Shown one piece after another: positions 50,718 to 59,203 of a stretch of 64,000 bases of DNA. A model generated the notes under the pieces. The model ran no database searches and was not told the origin of the DNA. It saw only the letters and a list, made by a program, of their open reading frames with translations. Each line of letters opens with the position of its first letter. The stretch's first letter is position 1. Source of the stretch: an uncultured Lachnospiraceae bacterium (lineage in GTDB: Bacteria; Bacillota; Clostridia; Lachnospirales; Lachnospiraceae); NCBI GenBank assembly GCA_910586315.1, contig CAJUIP010000005.1:55713-119712 (forward strand), read 5' to 3'. The translations under genes were made by a program, and so were the position numbers.

Positions 50718-51248
50718 ATGATAAGGAAGGCGGCAAGGTTTTCAGCTAAGGCACATGAAGGAATGATGAGAAAGGGGACCTGTATTCCGTACAGTCTTCA
50801 CCCGCAGGAGGCAGCAGTGATTGTCTCCGGTCTGACCTCCGATCCGGAGATCATAAGCGCAGCTTTGCTCCACGATGTAATCGAGGATGCAGGCGTTACA
50901 TATGAGGAGCTTGAGGCGGAGTTCGGAACCCGCGTTGCGGATCTGGTACAGGCGGAAAGCGAGGACAAATCAAAGACATGGAAGGAGCGGAAGCAGGCCA
51001 CTATTGACCGGTTAATGACCGCCGGCCTGGATGTGAAAATGATCTGTCTGGGAGATAAATTGAGTAACTTAAGGAGTACCGCGGCAGAATATCTTTTAAA
51101 AGGCGAAGGAGTATGGTTAAAATTCCGCGAAAAGGATAAAAAGGAACATGAATGGTATTACCGGGGGGTTCTGAGCCAGCTTTCCGAATTCCGGGGGGAG
51201 CGCGCATACGAGGAAGCGGCCTGGCTGATTCATGAGCTGTTCGGATAG
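50718..51248 (+). CDS. Small HD-domain hydrolase of the (p)ppGpp hydrolase (SAH/MESH1-like) type
   Basis: The protein has 176 residues. It contains an HD-family pattern like that of the Rel hydrolase domain: YSLHPQEAAVIVSGL, LLHDVIEDAGVTYEEL and CLGDKLSNLRS. No synthetase, TGS or ACT part follows, so it would only degrade alarmone. Family members hydrolyse ppGpp or related nucleotides, but some have other substrates. Full-length Rel is also encoded in this window at 56.2 kb. The start at 50718 follows GGAGGAAGG. The gene is 36 bases from mscS and could belong to the same operon. Confidence 0.85.
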   Translation: MIRKAARFSAKAHEGMMRKGTCIPYSLHPQEAAVIVSGLTSDPEIISAALLHDVIEDAGVTYEELEAEFGTRVADLVQAESEDKSKTWKERKQATIDRLMTAGLDVKMICLGDKLSNLRSTAAEYLLKGEGVWLKFREKDKKEHEWYYRGVLSQLSEFRGERAYEEAAWLIHELFG

Positions 51249-51529
51249 AACTGCCGCGGACAGAGAGCGGAAACCTGATGATATTCTTCATAAACTTGTA
51301 TTGAAGTTTTAAGATATCTTTTGAAAAAATATGGTATGATTATTATCATAATCCCGCAATCCTAAAACACCTCAAATCCGCTCATTTTTCTATGAAAAAT
51401 GGCTGCTTTTTGGTGTTTTATGGGCCTTGGGTGGACAAGCTTTAAAGCAGGCCATATGTACCCGGTGAAGCTGGCACTGCGAAGACATAGTACAGCGAAG
51501 ATATGATACAGCGGGAGAGGGAGGAGAAA

Positions 51530-52687
51530 ATGAAAAAGTGCTTTGTGGGGATGATGCTTGCGTTTTTTGTGATGGCAGGGGTGATATCTGCTTCCTTTCC
51601 CGCCTATGCAGAAGAAGAAATGAAAGCCGTTTTTGGGATGTACTTATACGGAAAAGGCTGGGATGAAGGCGGAACGGATAACAGATACCGGAGCGCTCCG
51701 GCAGATTCCTATGTGACGGCAATGAAGGCGTCTTTGAGAAATCAGCCGCAGGGAATGACAGGAACCATAATTTATCAGGTGAATTTAAGCGGCTCGGGCT
51801 GGCTGGACTGGCAGGAAAATTATGGACAGGCAGGAAGCGCGGATACAAATAAGCCGCTGGAAGCCGTGAGAATGGAGCTTACGGGCCAGCTTACGGAAAA
51901 TTTTGATTTATATTATTCGGTTTTTCAAAACGGAAGCTGGACGGATCTCGTGATGAACGGCGAGACGGCCGGACAGGAGGGCTGCGGCCTGCGGGTGGAC
52001 GGAATCCGGATTGCGGTGACGGCAAAAGGCGCCGGGGCACCGCCGGAACCGGAGCCAGAGGGCAGGGTGATTGACCCGTCAAAGCCCATGGTGGCTTTGA
52101 CTTTTGACGACGGACCATCGAGGTACACCGCAGGAATTCTGGACGTACTGGAGGCCAATGATGCAAAAGCCACCTTTTTTATGGTTGGAAACCGCATGGG
52201 GAGCTATCCGGATACAGTAAAGCGCATGGTGGAACTGGGCTGTGAACCGGCAAGCCATACATGGGACCATACCTATATCACATCCCTGTCAGGAGCGGCC
52301 CTGAAGGCGAATCTGGACCGCGTGGACCAGACCCTGGCCAGTATCGCGGGAGTTCATACGGTAATTATGCGGCCGCCGGGAGGCTATATTAATAACGCCG
52401 CCAGGACGGCGCTGGCAGAGAAAGGCGTTCCGGCCGTATTCTGGTCCATTGATACGCTGGACTGGAAGACAAAAAACGCCGGACAGACCGTGAATACGGT
52501 GTTGAGTAAGGTCCGTGACGGAGATATTATTTTAATGCACGATCTCTACGGCGCTTCCGCGGAGGCCGCCGCCACTCTGATTCCGGAGCTCATAAACCGG
52601 GGATATCAGCTTGTGACGGTCAGTGAGCTGGCAAGCTTCCGGGGCGGCATGCAGCCGGGACAGTCCTACCATTATTTCCGGCCGTAA
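51530..52687 (+). CDS. Secreted polysaccharide deacetylase with N-terminal ChW repeats
   Basis: The protein has 385 residues from the ATG at 51530, preceded by GGGAGGAG. A signal peptide ends near AYAEE. Two ChW (clostridial hydrophobic Trp) repeats follow, with GSGWLDWQENYGQAG and GSWTDLVMNGETAGQEG, about 45-160. The NodB domain begins at about 180, with TFDDGPS (motif 1), the metal-ligand SHTWDH, RPPGGYIN and ILMHDLYG. Such enzymes remove acetyl groups from cell-wall sugars, commonly N-acetylglucosamine of peptidoglycan, and can protect from lysozyme. ChW repeats are restricted largely to Clostridia and are thought to aid surface binding. Confidence 0.93.
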   Translation: MKKCFVGMMLAFFVMAGVISASFPAYAEEEMKAVFGMYLYGKGWDEGGTDNRYRSAPADSYVTAMKASLRNQPQGMTGTIIYQVNLSGSGWLDWQENYGQAGSADTNKPLEAVRMELTGQLTENFDLYYSVFQNGSWTDLVMNGETAGQEGCGLRVDGIRIAVTAKGAGAPPEPEPEGRVIDPSKPMVALTFDDGPSRYTAGILDVLEANDAKATFFMVGNRMGSYPDTVKRMVELGCEPASHTWDHTYITSLSGAALKANLDRVDQTLASIAGVHTVIMRPPGGYINNAARTALAEKGVPAVFWSIDTLDWKTKNAGQTVNTVLSKVRDGDIILMHDLYGASAEAAATLIPELINRGYQLVTVSELASFRGGMQPGQSYHYFRP

Positions 52688-52702
52688 ACATGTGCCTCTG
52701 CG

Positions 52703-52960
52703 TTACCGGATTCCGGCGGGAATTTTATAAATCTGACAGGGGTATGGAAGGTCGGAAGAAAGATAGTCTTTTATGGAAATCACAGACTGGCTGGTGGAAG
52801 CAGGGGCTGCCGTGTAATGTTCTATGCGGACCTGCTCCAAGGCAGCCCGCTCTGTGATTTTTCCATATAAAGAAGCGGCGGACCCGGCGGCCAGAGAAAG
52901 CAAAAGAAGCCAGAAAACCGCATTTTCCGGGAGCTGTGATAAAATGTTTTTTATTTTCAT
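52703..52960 (-). CDS. Small membrane protein of unknown function
   Basis: The protein has 85 residues. A strong AAAGGAG site lies upstream of the ATG on the minus strand. One hydrophobic segment (AVFWLLLLSLAAGSAASLYG) follows a short basic N-terminus, and the remaining 45 residues are predicted to lie outside the membrane. No family is recognised. It sits behind ggt on the same strand. Its ribosome site lies in one arm of a 13-bp inverted repeat (52961-52973 with 53017-53029), so translation may be blocked when that hairpin forms. Confidence 0.6.
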   Translation of the reverse strand: MKIKNILSQLPENAVFWLLLLSLAAGSAASLYGKITERAALEQVRIEHYTAAPASTSQSVISIKDYLSSDLPYPCQIYKIPAGIR

Positions 52961-53029
52961 AAAAAGAATCTCCTTTAAGAAGCCGAATGATTTCTTGTAT
53001 TAGTGCTATCTTATGCGGAGATTCTTTTT
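52961..53029 (-). promoter_or_regulatory. Inverted repeat covering the ribosome site of the small membrane gene, possible terminator of ggt
   Basis: AAAAAGAATCTCC (52961-52973) and GGAGATTCTTTTT (53017-53029) are exact complements around a 43-base loop. On the minus strand the second arm to be transcribed, GGAGATTCTTTTT, is followed at once by the ATG at 52960. It includes the AAAGGAG ribosome site and a T-run. Confidence 0.55.
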
Positions 53030-53040
53030 TTATTACCGGT

Positions 53041-54657
53041 TTACCAGACGGCCACCGTGCCGTCGGTCCTGGGCTCCGTGGCGCCGCAGAGGGTGCCGTC
53101 TTCGTTTCTTATGATGATCTGGCCGCGGCCGAATTCCAGACTGTTAACCGGGACGGAAATTTTATGTCCCATGCGTGTCAGCTTATCTGCCGCGCTGTCC
53201 CCATAGGAATGTTCCATGGAGATATTCTTTTCGCCGGTCCACATCCAGCGGGGAGCATCCAGGGCTTCCTGGGGATTCATATGGAAATCAATCATATTCA
53301 TTAATACCTGAACATGGCCCTGGGGCTGCATGAAGCCGCCCATGACGCCAAAGGGTCCCACCGCTTTTCCGTCTTTTGTGAGGAAGCCGGGGATGATGGT
53401 GTGATACGGCTTCTTCCCGGGAGCGACGCAGTTTTCCATGGATTCGTCCATGGTGAAGTTGTTCCCGCGATTATGGAAAATAATCCCTGTTCCAGGAAGA
53501 ACCGTGCCGGAGCCAAAGCCGCAGTAAATGGACTGGATATAGCTTATCATATTTCCGTCCCCGTCGGCGGCGTTTAAGTAAACCGTATCGCCGCAGTAGG
53601 GAGTTCCGGGCGTTGGATAGATTGCCTCGTCGGTGATCAGCTCCCGGCGGGTATCTGCATATGTCTTTGAGAGGAGCTGTTCAATGGTCGGTTTCATATG
53701 GGCCGGGTCGGCGACATAACGTTTTCCGTCCGTGAAGGCCAGCTTTAGGGCTTCGATCTGGCGGTGGATGACCTCGGGATCATCATGTCCGGCTGACAGG
53801 TTTAATTTCTCCAGGATGTTTAAAGCCATGAGAACGACAATGCCGTGGCCGTTGGGGGGAATTTCCCATACGTCATAGCCCTTGTAGTTAGTGGTGATAG
53901 GCTCCACCCATTGGGCGCGGTAAGCTGCCAGATCTTCCTTGCGGAGATATCCTCCGGTTTTCCTGGAATATGTGTCAATCTGTTCGGCAATGGCTCCGCG
54001 ATAGAAGGATTCACAGTTGGTGGCAGCCAGTTCCTCGAGGGTTTCTGCCATACCCTTATAGCGAAATACCTCTCCGGCTTTGGGAGCCTGTCCGTTGATG
54101 GTGAAATCAGCGGCCCAGGACTGATAAAATTCCGGCGTCAGTTCTTTTCTGAAGGTTTCCAGATTCCTTTTCCAGAGGGCGGAGACCACGGGAGAAACAG
54201 CAAAGCCGTCCCGGGCGTAATCGATGGCAGGCTGGAGAATCTGAGATAAGGAAAGCTTTCCGAATCTCTTATTGATTTCGGCCCAGCCGGATGTGACTCC
54301 GGGGACTGTCACGGCTCCCCATCCATATTTGGGCATTTCTGTATATCCGGCGGCCTTTAAAGCGTCAACACTCAAAAGCGCGGGAGCGGGACCGCTGGCA
54401 TTTAAGCCATACAACTTTCCATCGTGCCAGATTAGGGCAAAGCCGTCGCCGCCCATGTTGCAGGACATCGGTTCCACCACTGCCAGGCAGGCAGCGGCGG
54501 CAAGCGCGGCATCAAACGCGTTTCCTCCCTGCTTTATGATATCCAGTCCGGCCTGGGCCGCCAGAGGCTGAGAGGCACATACCATTCCGCGGCGGCCATA
54601 TACCAGACGGCGCCTGGACGGATAGCGGTACTGAAGGGGGTCAAAGCTAAAATTCAT
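53041..54657 (-). CDS. ggt: Gamma-glutamyltransferase (Ntn hydrolase), without signal peptide
   Basis: The protein has 538 residues. The N-terminal large part starts GMVCASQPLAAQAGLDIIKQ with GGNAFDAALAAAACLAV. The autocatalytic cleavage point is before Thr358 in PYCGDTVYLNAADGDG. FGFGGG-type blocks such as VMGGFMQPQGHVQVL support the family. It has no secretion signal, so it acts in the cytosol or the name is only by family; several bacterial GGT-like proteins hydrolyse other amides. Its natural substrate is likely a gamma-glutamyl peptide. It is transcribed toward the small membrane gene and lies downstream of the M20 peptidase. Confidence 0.9.
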   Translation of the reverse strand: MNFSFDPLQYRYPSRRRLVYGRRGMVCASQPLAAQAGLDIIKQGGNAFDAALAAAACLAVVEPMSCNMGGDGFALIWHDGKLYGLNASGPAPALLSVDALKAAGYTEMPKYGWGAVTVPGVTSGWAEINKRFGKLSLSQILQPAIDYARDGFAVSPVVSALWKRNLETFRKELTPEFYQSWAADFTINGQAPKAGEVFRYKGMAETLEELAATNCESFYRGAIAEQIDTYSRKTGGYLRKEDLAAYRAQWVEPITTNYKGYDVWEIPPNGHGIVVLMALNILEKLNLSAGHDDPEVIHRQIEALKLAFTDGKRYVADPAHMKPTIEQLLSKTYADTRRELITDEAIYPTPGTPYCGDTVYLNAADGDGNMISYIQSIYCGFGSGTVLPGTGIIFHNRGNNFTMDESMENCVAPGKKPYHTIIPGFLTKDGKAVGPFGVMGGFMQPQGHVQVLMNMIDFHMNPQEALDAPRWMWTGEKNISMEHSYGDSAADKLTRMGHKISVPVNSLEFGRGQIIIRNEDGTLCGATEPRTDGTVAVW

Positions 54658-54740
54658 AATTCAAATCCTTTTGTGACTGCCCAGCTCCCTCACCGTTATG
54701 AGCGAAAATCCATTGAAAATGCAAGAAACGTATAGATTTG

Positions 54741-54752
54741 CTGAACAGTTAC
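54741..54752. repeat. Isolated arm of repeat family 1
   Basis: CTGAACAGTTAC occurs alone in the ggt upstream region, with no partner nearby. Confidence 0.35.
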
Positions 54753-54821
54753 TTCCCTTTCTTAATATGTATTTTGTAACAGGTTGAGTCTGTCTGGTAC
54801 ATCGTTCAGTCAGCACGCTGG

Positions 54822-56000
54822 TTATTCTGCCAGATAATCCCTCACAAACTGAACCAAAACTGCCGTCCCGGCGGCTATGGAGCCTTCGTCAAAAATATTT
54901 TTGGAATTATGAAGGCCAATCCGGCTGTCGGGATTCTCGTTTCCGGAACCGATGGAAAACTGTGCCCCCGGACCAAATTCGGGGAACAGGCAGGAGAAGT
55001 CTTCAGAACCCATGGATGGATTTTCTACGGTTATCACATGATCGGCTCCGATGGTCTTTTTGGCCGCTTCCACAATCTGGTCCACAACGGCATCATCGTT
55101 TACTAACGGCGGCATCCCATCCTCCCATACGATCTCTCCGCGTCCTCTCATGGCCTCGGGGCAGAGAGTAACGATGCGGTCTATGGCTTCCCGCATGGAT
55201 TTTCGCAGGTCAAAGGAAAGACTTCTCAGGGTTCCGGTCATTTCCACATAGTCCGGAATGATGTTTCCGGCCTGGCCGCCGTGGATGCTGCCGATGGTGA
55301 TAACGCCCGGAGTGATGGGATAATTTTCACGGGAAACGATGGTCTGAAGCTGCGTGATGACATAGGCGCTGATGGTGACGGGGTCGATGAAATTTTCCGG
55401 ATGAGCGCCGTGGCCGCCTTTTCCGTAAATCTTAATATGGAAAAAGTCGTTGGAGGCGCTGGCGGGGCCTTTTTTCACTCCGATGGAGCCAACAGGAATT
55501 TTTGGAGCGACGTGGAGACCGACAAACACATCGGGCTTTGCCACAGAGGTGAAGCTGCAGTCGATGAACTGTTTGGCGCCGCATCCCTTTTCTTCCGCGG
55601 GCTGAAACAGGAACATCACATTGCCGCAAAGCTCATCCTTAATTTCGGAAAGTACCTTTGCACAGTATAAAAGGGTGGTGGTGTGGATATCATGACCACA
55701 GGAATGGCAGATATTCTCATTTTGCGATGCAAAGGGAAGGGCTGTGCGCTCCGGCATGGGAAGCGCGTCAATGTCTTCGCGGATGGCAACGGTTTTTTCG
55801 GGCTTTCCTCCGTAAAGCATTCCCACAACGCCGGTTTTTAAGCCGATATCGGCAATTTCAATTCCGTATTCCGTGAGCTTTTCTTTGATAAATTCGGTGG
55901 TTTTGAACTCTTCATTGCTGAGCTCGGGGTGGGCGTGGATATGACGACGGATTTCGATCATTTCCGCTTCATATGGCGCAAGCAGTTTTGTTGTTTCCAT
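54822..56000 (-). CDS. M20-family amidohydrolase/peptidase
   Basis: The protein has 392 residues. It starts IRRHIHAHPELSNEEF. CHSCGHDIHTTTLLYCAKVL carries metal ligands, PAEEKGCG has the catalytic glutamate, and GKGGHGAHPENFIDPV marks the dimerisation lid. The family includes N-acyl amino acid amidohydrolases, hippurate hydrolases and IAA-amide hydrolases. Substrate cannot be assigned. The gene precedes ggt by 164 bases. That gap holds an isolated family 1 repeat arm and no clear terminator, so an amide-scavenging pair is possible. It is divergent from rel. Confidence 0.9.
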   Translation of the reverse strand: METTKLLAPYEAEMIEIRRHIHAHPELSNEEFKTTEFIKEKLTEYGIEIADIGLKTGVVGMLYGGKPEKTVAIREDIDALPMPERTALPFASQNENICHSCGHDIHTTTLLYCAKVLSEIKDELCGNVMFLFQPAEEKGCGAKQFIDCSFTSVAKPDVFVGLHVAPKIPVGSIGVKKGPASASNDFFHIKIYGKGGHGAHPENFIDPVTISAYVITQLQTIVSRENYPITPGVITIGSIHGGQAGNIIPDYVEMTGTLRSLSFDLRKSMREAIDRIVTLCPEAMRGRGEIVWEDGMPPLVNDDAVVDQIVEAAKKTIGADHVITVENPSMGSEDFSCLFPEFGPGAQFSIGSGNENPDSRIGLHNSKNIFDEGSIAAGTAVLVQFVRDYLAE

Positions 56001-56093
56001 AGAAAGTTCCTCCTGAAAAACGATGTGTAGTAGATATGTCCATTGTAAAGCATTGCTTTTTTAATTTCAATCATTTTAGACCATAAAAAAAGA

Positions 56094-56122
56094 TTGCAAT
56101 TTATGACAAAAAATTCTATAAT
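56094..56122 (+). promoter_or_regulatory. Predicted promoter of rel
   Basis: TTGCAA (56094-56099), a 17-base spacer and TATAAT (56117-56122). The ATG of rel is at 56204. Confidence 0.6.
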
Positions 56123-56203
56123 GGATCTTATTATTATCCTGTTGGCGTTGGCTGCATGACATTAAGGAAGATTCAAAAACCTCATGAGAGAAGGTGTGAG
56201 AAC

Positions 56204-58486
56204 ATGGCAGAGGACAAATTAAAAAACATAGAAGTGGAATTAGAAGCCCCGGCGGACTTTACAAGCCCGGAAATTCTGTACGCGGATCTGGTAAAGAGCA
56301 TAAAAAAATATCATCCGTCAGACAATCTGACAATGGTGGAAAAAGCATACCAGCTTGCCAGGGATGCCCATAAGGACCAGAAAAGAAAGTCCGGAGAGCC
56401 GTACATTATCCATCCCCTCTGCGTAGCGATTATACTGGCTGATCTGGAGCTGGATAAAGAATCTATTGTCGCGGGGATTCTTCATGATGTGGTGGAGGAT
56501 ACTGTCCTTACAGAGGAAGAACTGGCAGCGAGCTTTGGGAAAGAGGTCGCCCTTTTGGTGGACGGCGTTACCAAGCTGACTCAGCTGTCCTGGTCTGCTG
56601 ACAAGGTGGAGACTCAGGCCGAAAACTTAAAGAAAATGTTCCTTGCTATGGCGAAGGACATCCGGGTAATCCTCATTAAGCTGGCGGATCGTCTTCATAA
56701 TATGCGGACGCTTCAATATATGAAGCCGGAAAAACAAAAAGAAAAGGCCAGGGAAACTATCGAGATCTACGCTCCGTTAGCGGATCGCCTCGGCATTTCC
56801 AAAATTAAGATTGAGCTGGATGATCTGGCACTGAAATATCTGGAGCCGGATGTATATAAGGAGCTGGAAGAAAAAATTGCCCTGACCAGCGAGGCCAGGC
56901 AGAATCTTATTGACAATATCGTCAGCGAAATCGAAAGCCATATGAGAAACGCGGATATTCAATGTGAGGTCGACGGACGGGTCAAGCATTTTTTCAGCAT
57001 TTACAGGAAAATGGTCAACCAGCATAAAACGCTGGACCAGATCTATGATATTTTCGCAGTCCGTATTATTGTGGACAATGTAAAGGACTGCTATGCAGCG
57101 CTGGGCGTTATCCATGAGATGTATAAGCCGATTCCAGGGCGTTTTAAAGATTATATTGCGATGCCGAAGCCCAATATGTACCAGTCCCTTCATACGACAC
57201 TCATAGGCGCAACAGGCCAGCCCTTTGAGATTCAGATTCGTACTTATGAAATGCATCGTACAGCGGAATATGGTATTGCCGCCCACTGGAAGTATAAAGA
57301 AAGCGGAAGCGGTCAGGCGGCTGCCGGGGACGAGGCAAAGAAGCTAAGCTGGCTGCGGCAGATTCTGGAATGGCAGCAGGACATGTCCGACAACAAAGAG
57401 TTCTTAAGCATGTTAAAGAGCGATCTGGATATGTTTTCCGACAGCGTATACTGCTTTACCCCCAACGGAGATGTGAAGTCCCTCCCGAGCGGTTCCACGC
57501 CCATTGATTTTGCTTACGCAATTCACACAGCAGTGGGGAATAAGATGGTGGGCGCACGGGTGAATGAAAAACTTGTGAATATCGACTATGTGCTCCAAAA
57601 CGGCGACCGGATTGAAATTATGACGTCCCAGAATTCCAAAGGGCCCAGCCGCGATTGGCTGAACCTTGTAAAGAGCAGTCAGGCGAAGAATAAAATCAAT
57701 GCCTGGTTTAAGCAGGAGAGAAAGGCGGATAATATTGCCAAAGGCCGTGAGCTGATAGACCGGTACTGCAAGACAAAAGGAATTAATTTCGCAGAAATCA
57801 ATAAACCGGAATTTGTTGAGAAGGTTTTGAAGCGATACGCATTTCAGGACTGGGATTCGGTTCTTGCTTCCGTGGGACATGGCGGATTAAAGGAAGGCCA
57901 GGTCATCAATAAGATGATACAGGAACGGGCCAGGAAAATCAGGCATGAGGTGACGGACGCTACCATTCTTGATTCCATCGGGGACAACAATAAGGCTGCT
58001 GTGGTTCCCATCAGAGGGAAATCCAGAAGCGGAATTGTGGTAAAGGGAATCCATGATCTGGCTGTGCGTTTCTCCAAGTGCTGTAATCCGGTGCCGGGAG
58101 ATGAAATTGTGGGATTTGTAACAAGGGGCCGGGGAATCACCATTCACCGGACTGACTGCATCAATGTGATGAATCTTCCTGAAATTGAGAGAAGCCGCCT
58201 CATTGACGCGGAATGGCAGGCAGAGGAAAATGATAAAAGCGCTGCCACTTACTCCACAGAAATTTCCATTTTTGCCAATAACAGAATTGGGATGTATGTG
58301 GATATTGCAAAGATCTTTACAGAGCGTGAAATCGACGTTAAAAATATGAATGCCCGTACCAATAAACAGGGAAAGGCTACAATTACAATGTCCTTCGATA
58401 TCCATGGGACCGGGGAGCTCAACAGCCTGATGGCAAAAATCAGGCAGATTGACGGGGTTATCGATATTGAGAGGACCACAGGCTGA
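56204..58486 (+). CDS. rel: Bifunctional (p)ppGpp synthetase/hydrolase
   Basis: This enzyme makes and breaks ppGpp, the stringent response signal. The protein has 760 residues from the ATG at 56204, after AAGGTG; a longer in-frame start at 56156 has no site. Domains in order: HD hydrolase (YIIHPLCVAIILADLEL, ILHDVVEDT, KLADRLHNMRTL), the synthetase fold (GRFKDYIAMPKPNMYQSLHT) and TGS (SDSVYCFTPNGDVKSLPSGS). A conserved-cysteine region (FSKCCNPVPGD) and a C-terminal ACT domain follow. Both catalytic parts look intact, so it is bifunctional. A stand-alone HD hydrolase also exists at 50.7 kb. Confidence 0.97.
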   Translation: MAEDKLKNIEVELEAPADFTSPEILYADLVKSIKKYHPSDNLTMVEKAYQLARDAHKDQKRKSGEPYIIHPLCVAIILADLELDKESIVAGILHDVVEDTVLTEEELAASFGKEVALLVDGVTKLTQLSWSADKVETQAENLKKMFLAMAKDIRVILIKLADRLHNMRTLQYMKPEKQKEKARETIEIYAPLADRLGISKIKIELDDLALKYLEPDVYKELEEKIALTSEARQNLIDNIVSEIESHMRNADIQCEVDGRVKHFFSIYRKMVNQHKTLDQIYDIFAVRIIVDNVKDCYAALGVIHEMYKPIPGRFKDYIAMPKPNMYQSLHTTLIGATGQPFEIQIRTYEMHRTAEYGIAAHWKYKESGSGQAAAGDEAKKLSWLRQILEWQQDMSDNKEFLSMLKSDLDMFSDSVYCFTPNGDVKSLPSGSTPIDFAYAIHTAVGNKMVGARVNEKLVNIDYVLQNGDRIEIMTSQNSKGPSRDWLNLVKSSQAKNKINAWFKQERKADNIAKGRELIDRYCKTKGINFAEINKPEFVEKVLKRYAFQDWDSVLASVGHGGLKEGQVINKMIQERARKIRHEVTDATILDSIGDNNKAAVVPIRGKSRSGIVVKGIHDLAVRFSKCCNPVPGDEIVGFVTRGRGITIHRTDCINVMNLPEIERSRLIDAEWQAEENDKSAATYSTEISIFANNRIGMYVDIAKIFTEREIDVKNMNARTNKQGKATITMSFDIHGTGELNSLMAKIRQIDGVIDIERTTG

Positions 58487-58562
58487 AAAAGAGGAGTCTG
58501 CCGATGCCGGAGAGGCCGGCAGGCTTCCGTTTATTATGGGTGAGACAGAAAGGAAAAGAAAA

Positions 58563-59201
58563 ATGAGCAGGATTCAAGTAAAGCAGCTGGTAGTAGGAAT
58601 GGTACAGACTAACTGTTATATCGTTTATGATGAGGAGACAAAAAGGGCGGCCATCGTGGATCCGGGCGACAGAGCGGAAGAGATAAACGATGCGGTGCGG
58701 GAACTGGGGGTAAAACCAGAGGCGATTCTTTTGACTCATGGTCATTTCGACCATATTATGGCTGCAGCTCCCTTAAAGGAGGAGTGGGGGCTAACGATCT
58801 ATGCCAGCGAAAAGGAGCTGGAGGTGTTAAGGGACGGCGAAAAAAACATGATGATGACCTATTACCGAAAGCCTCTCTCTCTGGAGCCCGATGTGACCTT
58901 AAAGGACGACGAAGTGTTCGAGGCGGCCGGAATCACCTGGAAAATGTTTGAGACTCCCGGCCATACCATTGGCTCATGCTGTTACTATTCGGAGGATGAA
59001 AAAATTTTATTTTCCGGAGATACCTTATTCCGCGCCTCCTACGGGCGGGTGGACTTTCCTACAGGAGACGCCATGGCTATGCTGGCTTCCGTAAAGCGGC
59101 TGCTTACTGCGCTGCCGTCGGATGTCATGGTATATCCGGGGCATATGGACGTGACCACCATAGACTTTGAAAAGAAAAACAATCCTCTGGCGAGGTACTA
59201 A
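58563..59201 (+). CDS. MBL-fold metallo-hydrolase (glyoxalase II-like)
   Basis: The protein has 212 residues from the ATG at 58563, preceded by AAAGGAAAAG. THGHFDHI is the metal-binding signature, and further histidines occur in TPGHTIGSCC and VYPGHMDVTT; FSGDTLFRASYGRVD is typical. Such proteins hydrolyse thioesters or other substrates. The short form without the glyoxalase C-terminal domain is common and often unassigned in Firmicutes. It lies 76 bases after rel and three bases before hemZ, so it is probably co-transcribed with both. Confidence 0.88.
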   Translation: MSRIQVKQLVVGMVQTNCYIVYDEETKRAAIVDPGDRAEEINDAVRELGVKPEAILLTHGHFDHIMAAAPLKEEWGLTIYASEKELEVLRDGEKNMMMTYYRKPLSLEPDVTLKDDEVFEAAGITWKMFETPGHTIGSCCYYSEDEKILFSGDTLFRASYGRVDFPTGDAMAMLASVKRLLTALPSDVMVYPGHMDVTTIDFEKKNNPLARY

Positions 59202-59203
59202 GG

